Part shown: in pieces, positions 1 to 11,293 of the stretch
How positions within the stretch are numbered: the stretch's first letter is position 1
Layout of the letters: every line of letters starts with the position of its first letter
Source of the DNA: Diphasiastrum complanatum
Lineage: Eukaryota; Streptophyta; Lycopodiopsida; Lycopodiales; Lycopodiaceae
DNA length: 64,000 nt
Assembly: GCA_029204225.1 (NCBI GenBank)
Contig: CM055099.1
Coordinates: forward strand, 70,043,349 to 70,107,348
Direction of reading: 5' to 3'
Notes under the pieces: model-generated
Database searches by the model: none
Told to the model about the DNA's origin: nothing
Seen by the model: only the letters and a program-made list of their open reading frames with translations
Program-made: the position numbers and the translations under genes

Positions 1-1320
1 ATTGATGTCAATATCAATAACAATATATACCTGCTGTTGCGATCATGAGATGAATCGCTATTTGATGATGATGATATCGTCGATGACGTATACACACTGT
101 AGCCAGCTACTCTATACCACATCATAAGTAATCATTATGAGACCGTATGTACTGAAAAAATATAATAAAATTTGTTAAAGACATGCCAACATCTAATCCA
201 TGTATATTCTACGAATGCTTAATGTAAATTTAATATTCTAGTAACATTGCTATCAAAAAAATTGCTTGGGTGGGGCAACAAATGACGAGCAATCAAAATG
301 AGGTTCATATTGACAAATGTTAGACATCAGTAGATAGTGCGTGCAGGCTTATCTCAACTAATTTAAAGACCACATAGTAGTCAATGTTTGAAGCTCTCAG
401 TTTAAACTCTTGTCTAAGATGAGTGATGATCTCACTCGATCTTTCTTTCAAGATGGAATGATCAAAATCAAACAATCAGTCATATACTCAATTGATTCAT
501 TGCGCACTCAATCACTCATTTGATTAATTAATACTTGGCTCGAGTTAGTTAAAGATAAATTTCTTTGGATTGGCCTAGTGTGCCATGGTATCTCATGATG
601 AGCAATATGTATTCGTCCTTTCTATCTATGGTTGCCTTGTATGCAAGAAATCATATACTAGATAGCACACCATTGATCAACATCTTTATCACAATGCTAA
701 AAGATATTTCAACTAATTACTATGATTTCATATAAGGTTATATAGATCACACACCAACAATTAAAAAGATTTATCATATAGGTCACATATCACTAAGGTC
801 CTCAATATAACATAAATGCTTTTGATCATGAATCTAAATGACCCCATGCAATTATTTAAGCGGCCACATGACAAAAGCAAAAAAAATTTATTTGGCCATG
901 TAATTATGTCATCAAATTATATCAAATCCATGACACCTAGATTATTAATAAACTAATTATTTTATGACATCACCGATTTGACATAATATTATGTCATAAT
1001 ATCTTGAAAAACTATATCACCGATTTGACATAACAATATGTACTATTTCTTGTCTCATGATTTTGTCTTGTATGTCAAATCTCAAGAAAATAAAATTTAT
1101 AACAATATAAAACTAGTTTTAACAACTAAATACTACCATAATGATCTTTGAATTGATTTTTTTACATTCCATCATATTAAAAAATATATTTTATGTAAAA
1201 TCCTACAATAAAATATTCTCATAAAATCTAAAAAAGATTATGAGAATATTGAATGACATTTGAGGCATGCAAGCCCATGTGGGGGACCCTCTCACGTGCC
1301 AAGAGAGGGAAAAAAAAATG
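1..1320. other. AT-rich intergenic DNA, no gene seen
   Basis: No reading frame of convincing length or composition is present. The phrase CACCGATTTGACATAA occurs twice about 50 bp apart near 970 and 1,018, suggesting a small local duplication. Nothing else is recognisable. Confidence 0.6.
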
Positions 1321-1370
1321 CGTGGAACATCCACGCGTGGATAACTTCTGTGTGGATAATCCACATGAAA
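1321..1370. repeat. Small GTGGATAATCCAC palindrome cluster
   Basis: It contains a perfect CCACGCGTGG palindrome (1,331-1,340) and the near-perfect palindrome GTGGATAATCCAC (1,352-1,364; 6-bp arms around one A). The same motifs are dense at 3,478-3,960 and 26,395-26,735, so this looks like a minor relic of the same repeat. Confidence 0.6.
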
Positions 1371-1400
1371 CTTCAATGCCAATAAAATAGCATCTCCATG

Positions 1401-1690
1401 AGCATTCTTGCTCCTCTTCTTTTGCTTTCAAGTTTAATAGGTTTTCTAATCTAGTGTTTAGTGCTCTTGCTTGCTATTGCTCTTCTAAGCTCTATAGATC
1501 TTGCTTGCTTGCTTTTGGTTGCTCTTCATTGCTAGTGATCTTGCTCTTGCTTTGCTTGCTCTATTGATCTTGTTTTTTCCTTCTTACTATTAATCTATTG
1601 CTTTCTATTCATTGCTTACTCTTCTAATCTAAAATTCTTCAATACTCTTTCACTCCCATTCTCCACTACTTTCTAACTTTTAAAGTTTTT
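1401..1690. repeat. Pyrimidine-rich TTGCT/CTTGC low-complexity tract
   Basis: The plus strand is dominated by irregular TTGCT, CTTGC and CTCTT words and ends at the ATG of the ORF1-like pseudogene at 1,701. It may be the 5' leader of that transposon gene. The repeat is imperfect and has no fixed period. Confidence 0.5.
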
Positions 1691-1700
1691 CTTTGATACA

Positions 1701-2210
1701 ATGTCTTCAAGTGGTAGGTCAAGTGGAAGGTCAAGTGGGAGACCATCTAGGAGAAGAGCTCGTTAGGAGTTCGAAGAATATAATCAAGAGTGGTTTGAGA
1801 ATCTATCTCCTCAACAAAGAGACAAAATCAAAAATCTTGTGTTATCTTCTTCGGGTGAATCATCCGAGAGAAGAGCTTCCGAAGATGCCCCTTCCCAAGA
1901 ATTGTGTAGTGTGTATTATCATCTTAATCCACGTGGTGGAGCTATGAAAAATACGTGTGGCAATGTAGTTCATGTCCGTTTGCGTGATTGAGTTGCTTTA
2001 TGTTTTGGTAAAGATTACATGATCGATTGGTCCTCCCAATCACTTGAAGACAAAAATAAAATAATAGAGACTTTGTATTCTGAATTCCCTCAATCCAATG
2101 CATTTAGTAGGACTTGGGCCTTGAATACAATGTGCCTTTGGATTCGAAACAAAAGCCAATTGATGAGAAGAGCCGTGAGGAATCCCAATGATTGCAAATG
2201 TATCTATTGA
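1701..2210 (+). pseudogene. Broken CACTA (Ptta/En/Spm-like) ORF1 remnant
   Basis: One frame from the ATG at 1,701 runs to a stop at 2,208 with two internal stops (1,764 TAG, 1,989 TGA), about 170 codons. It starts with a Ser/Gly/Arg-rich segment (SSGRSSGRSSGRPSRRR). Near the end is a W-[S]-rich helical part with DWSSQSLEDKNKIIETL, then TWALNTMCLWIRNK. This layout (basic low-complexity N-terminus, then a helical region with scattered W and charged residues) resembles the non-catalytic plant transposase ORFs of CACTA/En-Spm elements. The family call is by resemblance only. A CACTA transposase fragment of the same strand begins at 5,870, so the two may be parts of one element split by the Copia sequence between them. 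Confidence 0.4.
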
Positions 2211-2310
2211 TGTATTCAATGCAATGTATAGTCTATTTAATGCACATCTATGCAATGCAAATGTATCCACTGATGAATTCAATGCAATGTATCTATTTTA
2301 GCACATGATT
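2193..2310. repeat. 63-bp tandem duplication
   Basis: Two copies beginning TGCAAATGTATC at 2,193 and 2,256 share the following ATTCAATGCAATGTAT with few differences. It lies directly at the end of the ORF1-like remnant. Confidence 0.65.
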
Positions 2311-3477
2311 TGCATGCTAGAATGCACAATAAAAAGTAATGGAAAGCACAATGAAAAGTAATGGAAACCACAATATAATGCATCAATAGATAACACATTA
2401 GACTATCGAATGTGAATTTACCTTTACGATTGTATCTCCATTGTTTTGCAATCTTTGCTTTTCCTTTTGCATGCACTTGATCTTTGAATCCTTTGCAAAG
2501 AAAGCTCATTTTTCATTTTTCATATCCAAACCTACATCACAAACAAAAAAGATCTTAAAACTTATGATCACAAAACACATACTATTAACTGTGAAAAATT
2601 GCCTACATTGGCAAATCTAGCCATGTAGAATATTGTACATTTTGTCAATATTGTTTGTTGGTTACTTGAATGGCCAAAGTGCCACTTGTACATACACACC
2701 TAAAGTAGGTTACCACGAGTCAAGAGGAGTGGTTGTGTCTATTTGGTAGTGATTCCTACTTTGTAGGATCTAGACCATGATTTATGATGAGATTTGTACC
2801 TACCATGCACCTACCAAGCATGACTCTTGGATCTAGACTAGGGTTTTCACATTAGGGCAAGAAAGTGGAGTCTACTTCCTTATTACATGCTGGATTTTCA
2901 CCTAACTTTGCAAAGGAAGTGTGTTTTACTATGTATTTCCATTCTCCATAGTGAGAAGATAGAAACTTTTTGGAGCCTCAAGGAGAAACTCGAGTTTCCT
3001 CTCATTGTATGGTGATTACTCTATTTTTCCAATGAAACCCAGCTTTGGCACTTTGTAAAGACTGTCTACAGGCCGTACTACAGCCTTATTTCCACACGTA
3101 TGGAGTTGGATTAGACTATTTGATCAATGCTTTGATTGTCTCTACTTGTTTCCTATCAAGCTGCTAAACTAGATCTTGTTTTCTGATGACTAGTTTCTAA
3201 TAGATTGTTTAACAAGCATACAATCACCTTGTGGATCATTCAAAGATCCATTTATGGTCCTTAGTATTGTACTTTTCACATTAACATCCATCAATGAACT
3301 AAAAATCCTAAACACTACCAATCTTCTCACTCACATTCATCCTCATCTCATTCTCACTCCCATCTATACTCTCTTTTTCTCTGTCTCACACAACAAAAAA
3401 AATAGAAAGTCACCTCTAGTTTCGAAGCAAACCACATTTTGGTTCGCGCCAAATGTTTTTTTTTTGGACAAAAAATT
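2311..3477. other. Unassigned region, possible old LTR remnants
   Basis: No coding region is supported. Parts around 2,640-3,240 have LTR-like features (an oligopyrimidine leader, CCACACGTATGG near 3,095), but I find no matching copy, PBS or polypurine tract in the window, so I leave it unassigned. Confidence 0.35.
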
Positions 3478-3960
3478 TTGCGTGGATTATCTGCGCGTGG
3501 ATAATCCATGCAAATTCCAGAAACCTATTTGCGTGGATACCTCGTGGATATGAAAAAAAATTTATCCACGCGGTATCCACGGCCTCAACTCTCTAGATTT
3601 TGCGTGGATAATCCACGCGTGGATAATTATCCACGTGAAAGCCGAGTCTTTTTATTTAATTTTTACTATGGTGTGGATAATCCACACGTGGATTATAAAC
3701 ATGAAATTAGAATTCCTATTTTTGGCTCTGGGAGGTTTGCCCGGCTGCCGGTACTTGGACTTGGCCTGGATAATCCACGTGTGGATAATCGATGCATTTT
3801 GAATTTCACGACATCCGGCCGATCTATTGTCGAAAATGACATTTGTGTGGATCATCCACGTGTGGATAATCCACGCGCTTGTATCCATGCCAATCCACGG
3901 CTATATCCACGAGAATTTTTTTCTGCCCGTGCGTCCTCCTTTGTATTGTGCGTGGATATT
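3478..3960. repeat. Dense cluster of GTGGATAATCCAC / CCACGCGTGG palindromes
   Basis: About a dozen copies or close variants of GTGGATAATCCAC, often fused through CGCG or CACGTG to form longer palindromes, lie at irregular 20-60 bp spacing. Intervening sequence is not repeated. Because the motif is near-palindromic it reads in both strands and creates artificial peptides with VDNPRVDN repeats. The cluster abuts a truncated Copia RT at about 3,976. A second cluster (26,395-26,735) lies inside another Copia RT. Confidence 0.8.
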
Positions 3961-3975
3961 TGCTATATGTGTTCT

Positions 3976-5530
3976 TGTGTTGGAAACATACAATTGGAAC
4001 ACCTTCCATTTGAAATAGCACACAATAGATATGATGATTCTTATTGTCACCATCTTTGCAATGGATGCAAAGGTCTCTTCATAATCAAGGCCATGGATTT
4101 GAGAAAATTCTTTTTCACATACCTTTGCCTTGTGCTTGTTGATGGTGCCATTTTGGTTGTAATTGATTCGAACTACCCACTTGCAACCAATAATATGCTT
4201 GTTGGATGGAGGATCCACAAGCTCCCAAGTATAGTTGGTGATCAATACATCATATTCTTGCTTCATAGCCTCGTACCACTCCTTGGTATTGAGTGCATCC
4301 TGGACATCTTTTGGCTCTTCATGTGAGATGAAAAATGCATAATTAATGGAATCAAAGTCCACTTTCTTGCCTTTGTCAACATATGAGAGCCTCTTGGGCT
4401 CAGATCTCTCTCTCAAGGATCTTCTTGGTGAAAAAATCCGAGGAGACGCCTCCTCAAATCTCGACCCCATCACATCATGATTGTCTTCAGTAGAGATAAT
4501 AGGTGATGAATCTTGAGATGTCTTGATCTCGGCCCCTTCCAAGTTGGAATATTGATCTTCATGAAAATTGACATCTCTACTCTCAATCGCCTTTGAGGTA
4601 GATAGTCTAATGACTCTATAGGCCTTCTTGGTGGATGAATATCCAACCATAATCCCTTTGCTTGAGCATGGATCATCTTTCTTCCTTGTTTCCAAGGGAA
4701 TATGTGCAAAGCAAATACTTCCAAAGACTCTAAGGTGATCAATCTTAGCTCTTCTTCTTGAATAAGATTTCATATGGTGTCGTCCCTCCAAGAGCAATAT
4801 GTGGGAGCCTATTGCAAAGATAATTTGCACAATTGATAGCTTCTCCCCAAAAATATTTGGGAAAAGATGTTTCAATCCTTATGGCATTGGCATACTCACA
4901 TAAGGATCTATTCTTCCTCTTGGCCACCCCATTTTGAGAAGGGGAATAGGCAGAAGAGAACTCCCTTTTGATGCCTTCTTGCTCACAATAGTCATGGAAT
5001 TTGTTGGAGATGTACTCTTCCTCCATCACTCCTCAAAGCTTTGATCTTCAAAGAGAATTGTTTCTCAACATATGCTTTAAATATGAGAAAATAATCATAC
5101 ACCAGGGATTTTGAAGAAATAAAATATAACCATGTGTATCTTGTGAAATCATCAATAAAAGTCACAAAGCAAGTGGCTCCTCCCTTGTTTTTACTTGATG
5201 AGAAGTGCACATCTGAGTGTATCAACTCCAATGGATGTGTGATCTTGATGGTAGATCTTGGATATGGCTTCTTGTGTGATTTTGCAATAGCACAAGCCTC
5301 GCATGGCTTGATCTCCTTGGATAGTGTCTTTGGCAAGCCAATAGCCTTGGCTTCTTTGATCATAGAAATCATGGATTTGTGATTGGGATGTCCCAATCTC
5401 CTATGGCATAACTCTTCCATGGAAAGCTTGGTCACGTAAGCAATATCACAAGAGTTTGCACTCTCTCTTGGATCCAATTATGTTTATATATTTCTTTCAT
5501 GTCAAATTCCACATCTTGTGGAAATTCACC
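3976..5530 (-). pseudogene. Copia pol fragment: integrase and N-terminal RT, broken
   Basis: Read on the minus strand, 5,477 to 4,992 gives the integrase zinc-binding part (LCHRRLGHPNHKS, then CEACAIAKS) and the first catalytic region (HSDVHFSS, FIDDFTRYTWLYF, RSDGG). A frameshift near 5,030 moves to the frame at 5,029-4,745 (QEGIKREFSSAYSPSQNGVA, then FWGEAINCANYLCNR). The integrase glutamate is replaced: the family has NGVAERKN and here it is NGVAKRKN. From 4,875 to 3,976 follow the variable linker and the RT start (WELVDPPSNKHIIGCKW, HKAKVCEKEF, GLDYEETFASIAK, KWKVFQLYV). RT stops at the position of the family motif VKNAFLNG, where the palindrome cluster begins. No gag or LTR is attached; the upstream end is lost near 5,530. 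Confidence 0.88.
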
Positions 5531-5869
5531 ACGAAGGTTACCAACAACCTACAATTTAAGATCTGAAAATTGATCAGACCATTTCATAAATAATCTATTG
5601 CCAAAATGAAATTGGCATAAAGAATACAGTCATGGGCAAAAGATGCATGAAAGACACATTGTTGAAAATCAGTTGTGGAAGTTTGGATGAAAAGATTGGG
5701 ATCAACCATCTAATTTGGAAGACGTTGAGATTTGTTAACTTTATATGATAGTTTTTAATTATAATGTTCATCAATCTATGTATGTCACTTATTAAATTTG
5801 TTTATGTGTGTAGCCAATAACTTGAATGCCATTTCATAGAGGCGATCCATCCGTGTTTAGTTACAATCA
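5531..5869. other. Spacer between Copia fragment and CACTA remnant
   Basis: No gene seen. It probably holds the 5' non-coding part of the CACTA remnant that begins at 5,870. Confidence 0.4.
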
Positions 5870-7090
5870 ATGTCAAGTTTTGATAGACATGAGAGAGAAC
5901 AACGAATGAAACAAATTCAAGAGGCAAATACAATTGCAGAAAATAGTAATGCACTTGATTCTAATGATGATGATGATGAGGTGCAACATGATGAAGCAAT
6001 GCACAACATGTTTGAATCTTACTTTGAAACAAACGTGAATGATGCTACACACGTATTTTCTAGAGGTGAGCATTCAGAGAAGCTTCAATGTCCAACATGT
6101 AAAGCTTCATGTTATCGAGATGACATAAAAGGGGATAAAATGCCACAAAAAGTGTTACGACAGTTTTTGAGTATCCCACGATTGCAACATTTATTTCGAT
6201 GTAAATCTTTGGCACAACTAATGGATTGGCATGTCAAAAATCAATCTACGGATGATGTGATGCGAGTATTAAGTGACTCACCTGCATAGAAACATATTGA
6301 AGACCAAAGGCCTGAGTTCAAAAATGAACCTCGTAATTTAATATTTGGCCTTGCTATGGATGGCGTAAATCCTTTTAGCGTTCAAGCGTCAACTTGGCCA
6401 GTTGTGCTTGTTAATTATAATATACCTCCATGGTTGAGTACAAAAACAAGACACTTGTTATTAGTTCTATTGATTCCAAGAAAGTACAAGGCCAAGAACA
6501 TGGATGTGTATTTCGCACCTTAGGTTGATGAATTGTGCATTCTTTGGAATGGTATTCACATTTACAACATCTCGAGACCTATACAACAAAGGAACCTCAT
6601 TGTTCATGGAATTCTAATGTGGACAATGAATGACTACTTGAGTTTAAGTGAATGTTCAGGTGTCTTTATAATTATACAAATCCGTTTTAGGGTTTAGCAT
6701 TTGAGTACATTTTACTAAGCTTATCTCACATTTGGTTTATAAACTGTGCAAGTCTAACCACATTGGGTTACAACGCATGTTATATTTGTGGGCCACTTTT
6801 GGAAGGTCGACATAGCACAAGTATGTTGAAAAAAGTGGTCTACGAAAATCATCGCAAATACTTGCCGCTTGATCATTCTTTTTGAAGGCTGAATAGGTGA
6901 TTTTTTGGGGAGCAAAGATATAATCCTTCAACTGCACCACCACCCTTGCACATGGGAGTAGCGGAATGGCATGATGAATGGCTTAAACATCATGATGTTA
7001 ATCCCTCATGGAATGGATCAATTGATGGCATGAAACGGTTGTCTATTTTTCATAAAAATTCTATTGGAGGGATTTATAACTATTGTAAGA
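5870..7090 (+). pseudogene. CACTA transposase (TNP2-type) remnant, copy 1
   Basis: The frame from 5,870 reads an acidic N-terminus (NALDSNDDDDEVQHDEAM), a Cys pair region (KLQCPTCKASCYRDD), then the core of the En/Spm transposase family: RLQHLFRCKSLAQLMDWH, a stop at 6,287, FGLAMDGVNPFSVQASTWP, LVNYNIPPWLSTKTRHLLL, KAKNMDVYFAP and VDEL. After a gap, 6,733-7,080 continues in other frames with CYICGPLLEGRHS, KKVVYENHRKYLPLDH and GSIDGMKRLSIFHK. It matches the second copy at 21,743-22,950 almost block for block. Stops and frame changes show it is dead. The C-terminal DUF4218 and DUF4216 parts are missing, replaced by a minus-strand Copia gag at about 7,080. Confidence 0.85.
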
Positions 7091-8066
7091 AAGTAGATTA
7101 GAAAAGTAGTCTTTTTGGTGAGTCATGTGGGAGCTTGCCCCATTATCAATCTGCCAAGTGTCTTGAATAGATGTTTGTGGTGAGGATACCATCAAAGATA
7201 GATTGCCTTCTTCCTCCTCCTCAAGCACAAGATTGCCTTGATTGTCCTTCTTCTTCTTGTAGCACTCGGATGCAAAATGTCCCTTTTTTCCACAAAAGAA
7301 ACACTTTAGCTTCTTCTTGTCCTTCTTGCTCTTGCCTTTGGAACTTGATGCTCCATCTTTGTTCTCCATCTCCATGTCTTGAGTCTTCTTGGATGGAAAC
7401 TTCTTCTTCTTGCCTTTCAAAGAAAAGTTAGCTTTTTCATCACTATCATTCAAAGATAAGGAACTCATCCTACTTTTGATATGAAGCATTCTACTCTCCT
7501 CACTAACAAGCACACTTTGAAGTTTTTCAATACTAGGAAGTGAATTTTGAATAGCAAAGGTCTGAACAAGATTGGAATAATCATCTCCTAATCCATTCAA
7601 AATTATTTGAACAAATTCATCATCTTTGATTTTATCATCTATAGTTATTCAAAGATTTGATCCTAAAGACATAATTTTGGGCACTTTCACTACTTCCTTT
7701 CATGCCTTGAAGGATTTGATTCCTAAGCATGAGTATCCTTGAAGTGTTCTTGGATCCATAAATGGCTTTTAATGAATCCCATGCCTCTTTGGATGTGGTA
7801 CAAGATGAAATTTCTTTCAAAAGTTCATTACTTACATTCAATTTTATGCAATTTAATGCAACTCTACATCTCTTTTTGTACTTAGCCAACTCAACTCCTC
7901 CTTGAGGTTCTACTTCCACCTCAAGTACTATGTCATAAAGATCATGAAGTACAAGCAAAGACTCCATTCGAACTGTCCAAGTAGCATAATTAGTGGATGT
8001 AAGTCTTTCACTAGCTTCAAGCAAAAAAACCACCCATTGATGCCATTTTTGAATGTGAAAAAGCAC
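7061..8066 (-). pseudogene. Copia gag and start of protease, broken
   Basis: From 8,066 downward the minus strand encodes a Copia gag of the UBN2 type: ERLTSTNYATWTVRMESLL, then LNVSNELLKEISSCTTSKEA, then RNQILQGMKGSSESAQNYV. A frameshift near 7,630 leads to the 7,600-7,061 frame: NGLGDDYSNLVQTFAIQ, Lys-rich linker, zinc knuckle CFFCGKKGHFASEC (CX2CX4HX4C), and protease start WQIDNGASSHMTHQK. The protease has IDNGA where Copia elements usually have IDSGA. The gene ends where it meets the CACTA remnant. The upstream stretch 8,067-8,630 is non-coding leader, ending in a PBS at 8,631-8,642. Confidence 0.88.
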
Positions 8067-8630
8067 TAGAAACTCTTATGGTTTCTTTAAGAGATCTGAA
8101 CCTAAAGTCTTCTAGCAATTTAGAAAGCTTATAGACTCAATCCTATCACTCATGAACCAATCTAGAATGATGAAAATTTAGACCCCAGTCTCAAACTTGC
8201 AAAATCACTCCTTAATCTATGATTTTTAGCAATTTCTCTCTTCAACCTCAACATACACTCAAAAAATCAGAGAAGATCAATTAGTGCATCTAATTCAAGC
8301 TTCAATTTTAATTTTTTGGCTAATCTAATCCAAGAACTAATCAAGGGATTAGATTCACTATAGAAAATGCTTGATTTTGCACCAAAAATCACTCAAATTG
8401 GGTATGTGAATCAAATTCTACAAATTTTTGAAATTTCTCAGTCAAAACCGGAGGCCTCGCAAGTGTGAAAAGGGTTCCTACAGCCCACAACAAGATCTGG
8501 ACCAAAGATTTTGAGGATAGCTATCAAATCCAACTCGCTACACAAAATTTGACTAGTTTCCAAAAAAACTACTAATTTTGGCTTTGATTTGGATTAACCC
8601 TATCAATTTCAACAAAACCTCTTGTACTAG

Positions 8631-8642
8631 GCTCTGATACCA
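8631..8642 (-). other. Copia primer-binding site (initiator tRNA-Met)
   Basis: The minus strand reads TGGTATCAGAGC, the standard Copia PBS complementary to the 3' end of initiator tRNA-Met. It fixes the start of the element whose gag lies at 7,061-8,066. Confidence 0.9.
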
Positions 8643-8830
8643 TGTGCAAAAAGTACAAAAAGGACCAAGAGTGGATCCTAATCTGATCCTCAAGAGGGAT
8701 TGGTTGTCAGATTACTTGATCTATCAATCTACTTGAGATTAAGATCAATCTAGATCAATTCTAGACACCTAACAAGCGCCTCCTCGCTCAATATATCTGT
8801 GCAGATGCTCAGAAAACAGCCCGTCATTAC
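8643..8830 (-). repeat. Truncated Copia 5' LTR end
   Basis: The sequence adjoining the PBS begins TGTGCAAAAAGT on the plus strand (ending in CA on the minus strand), as expected for the inner edge of a 5' LTR. Only about 190 bp remains before unrelated Copia coding sequence starts. The outer boundary is uncertain. Confidence 0.55.
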
Positions 8831-8834
8831 AACA

Positions 8835-10660
8835 TCAACCAAATAAAGAGAAACATAGGTGAGTACAATAGAATGAAATACCACCTTCACTTATCCTTTC
8901 TTTTCCATGAAATAAGAACCACAAGTACTCGGCCTTGTACAATGAAGATCTCCTAGAATGAACTTTTGATGCAATTAGAGACATTGTGCTCTCGGCCCCT
9001 TCCAAGATTGAAAGTAGATTTTCATAAACAATAACATCTCCATGCTCAAACACCTTTGAGATAGAGAGTGTAAATGCTTTGTAGCCTTCCTTGGTGGATA
9101 AGCATCCAACCATGATCCATAGACTTGGATCTCCATCTTTCCTTGCTTCCAAGAAAACACATGCAAAGCAATAACCTTCAAGAACACTAAGATACACAAC
9201 CTTAGTGAACAAGACTCCATATAGTGCAATCCTTCCAATAGCTCCATAACTCCAAAAAGCTTTGCATAATGGAAAATACACATGCACCATGAAACTTGAA
9301 GAGACAAGACATAGTCATTGGTTACTTGTGAAACCATCAATAAGTGTAAAAAATCAAGAGGCAACTTCCTTGCTTATAGATGAAGAAAGGTCAACATTCG
9401 AGTGTTCCAACTCCAAAGAATGTTTTGTCTTGGTAGAAGACATCAAATATGGATCCACATGTCATTTTTCCATAGAACAAGCCTCTCTTGGCTTGATCTC
9501 CTTGACCATAATAGACATAGATTTGTAATTGGAAACATGCAACTTCCTATGCCATACTTCCTCCTTGGAAACACAAGTCATTAATGTAACATCACAAATA
9601 CTAGCATTTTCTTGCAAATCTAGCTTGAAAATGCCACCATATCTTGATCCACATGTTAGGATCTCATCAACTTATTGACATTGAATTCCACTTCAAAACC
9701 ATCATCAAATAACTTTCCAACACTAATCACATTCTTTGTGAGATTAGGAACATAAAGTACATTGGAAAGTGATAAACTCATAGAAGATGCAAGATTCAAG
9801 GAACAAATTCCAACTCCTTCAATTGAACATGCATCACCAACAACAGTGTATATTGATTCTTGAAGTTCTTGATAAGATTCAATAGAAATAAAAGAACTCT
9901 TGGAGCAACTCATATGAGTTGTGGCTCCACTATCAATATACCAAGATACATCATTAAAGGGTAAAGAGGAGAAACATGACATCATGAGAGATGCTTCTCC
10001 TTCATTTGCATGTGAGTCTTATATGGTAAAATTGACTTGATCTTCTTGAGTCTTCTTCTTGAAGATAGAAGAATGAGCTGAATCATCTTCTACTCCTCCT
10101 TGGTCTTTGTCCTTTGCTTTGTCCTTTGATTTGTCCTTGGTGAAGGCTTGAGAAAATTTGTTCTTGCTCCTCCCTCTTGACTTGTCCTTGGCAAAGTGAG
10201 CTTTTCCACAACCACCATCCTTCCTTGAAAGTGTGTTGATCTTCAGCAGCTTGTTTTTTTGTTCTTTTTCCTGCATTCTTCAACAATAAGAACATCATGC
10301 AGAGCCTCCATAGATGGTAGCTCCTCCCTGATAGCATAAGTTTGCACAACATTTGCATACTTTTGTCAAGTCCATTAGGGACTACCTGAACAAGTTTATT
10401 GTCTTCTAGAGTATCTCCTATGCACGCTATCTCTCTGTGAAGATCTTTAACTCTCATTACAAGAATTGAAGCACTTTCATCAACTCTTTGGAAACTAGAA
10501 AAGATCTAATTTCTAAGAGGAAGAAGTCTTGATGTAATCTTTGCTTCAAAAATGTTCTTAAAAATTTTCCAAGCCTACTTGACCGAGTTGCAAGAACTTA
10601 TTTCTCTCAATATCTCATCAGAGATCCTTATTTGGCTAATTTGGGCCTGACAACCAGTAT
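8835..10660 (-). pseudogene. Copia family B gag-protease-integrase fragment
   Basis: Minus-strand reading from about 10,640 gives gag pieces (SASILVMRVKDLHREIACIG, LEDNKLVQVVPNGLDKSM), a Lys/Asp-rich linker with a degenerate zinc knuckle, and then protease (FNDVSWYIDSGATTHMS, LYVPNLTKNVISVGKL) at 9,985-9,656. Below that, 9,540-8,835 carries integrase-linker pieces in shifting frames. The protease block is closely related to the plus-strand copy at 31,200-31,520 (SSLPFNDVSWYIDSGATTHMS), so both belong to one family. There are several frameshifts and stops, and no LTR is attached. Confidence 0.82.
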
Positions 10661-10849
10661 TACAAATCCGTTATTCACAAATATACTGAGGTTGTTTGAG
10701 CCACCTTATTAACTGTCCTAATGAATGATTCTAGTCTACTTTAGCTCCAAGGCCATATTTGGCAATTCATTAGTAAGCTCATGGGCTAATTACATGCAAC
10801 ACATGACATTACAATTCTTCACAATTCGTATCTTACTTTTGTTCCGTCA

Positions 10850-11293
10850 TTGAGTATGTCTTTGAGGGGAACTCAACTCACTTTTGTTGAGCTAGTGGGC
10901 CTTCTTCTACAAGAAGAGCAAATGCACAACAATTTCTCATTGGGAAATACTCAAAATCAAGCTTTCTTCTCCAAAGGCAAAGAAAAGAGAAAGCGGAAAG
11001 GTAACACCTCTTCTACATTTTCCAAAGTTGAGCATGTCGAAGAAGATGGTGATGATTCTGATTTTGAGCCTAAGAAAAAAGAGAAATGCCATTATTGCCG
11101 CAAGTATGGGCATTTTATCAAGGAATGTAAGAAGCGGAATTCGAAAAAGAAGAGCAGGGAAACAAATGCTACCACCGTTACTTTGGAGCAGCAATTCGAG
11201 TCACAAGTCAATCTTACGAAGTTTTTGAGAAGCTGCAAGGTCACGCATGTGATGGATGCAAAAGTGGAAAGTTTTAAGTGTGGAGAACTATAA
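10850..11293 (+). pseudogene. Copia gag C-terminal fragment with zinc knuckle
   Basis: A 147-codon open frame holds a gag-like segment (FVELVGLLLQEEQMHNNF), a basic linker, and the zinc knuckle CHYCRKYGHFIKECKK (CX2CX4HX4C, residues about 82-95). The N-terminal gag and everything after the knuckle are absent. It belongs to a different Copia family from its neighbours, more like the element at 15,322. The preceding 190 bp (10,661-10,849) shows nothing. Confidence 0.75.

Noticed and set aside
3508-4326. A 272-codon plus-strand frame with VDNPRVDN peptide repeats
   Set aside because: The peptide repeat is the translation of the GTGGATAATCCAC palindromes, and the second half runs antisense to Copia integrase-RT. 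It is not a gene.
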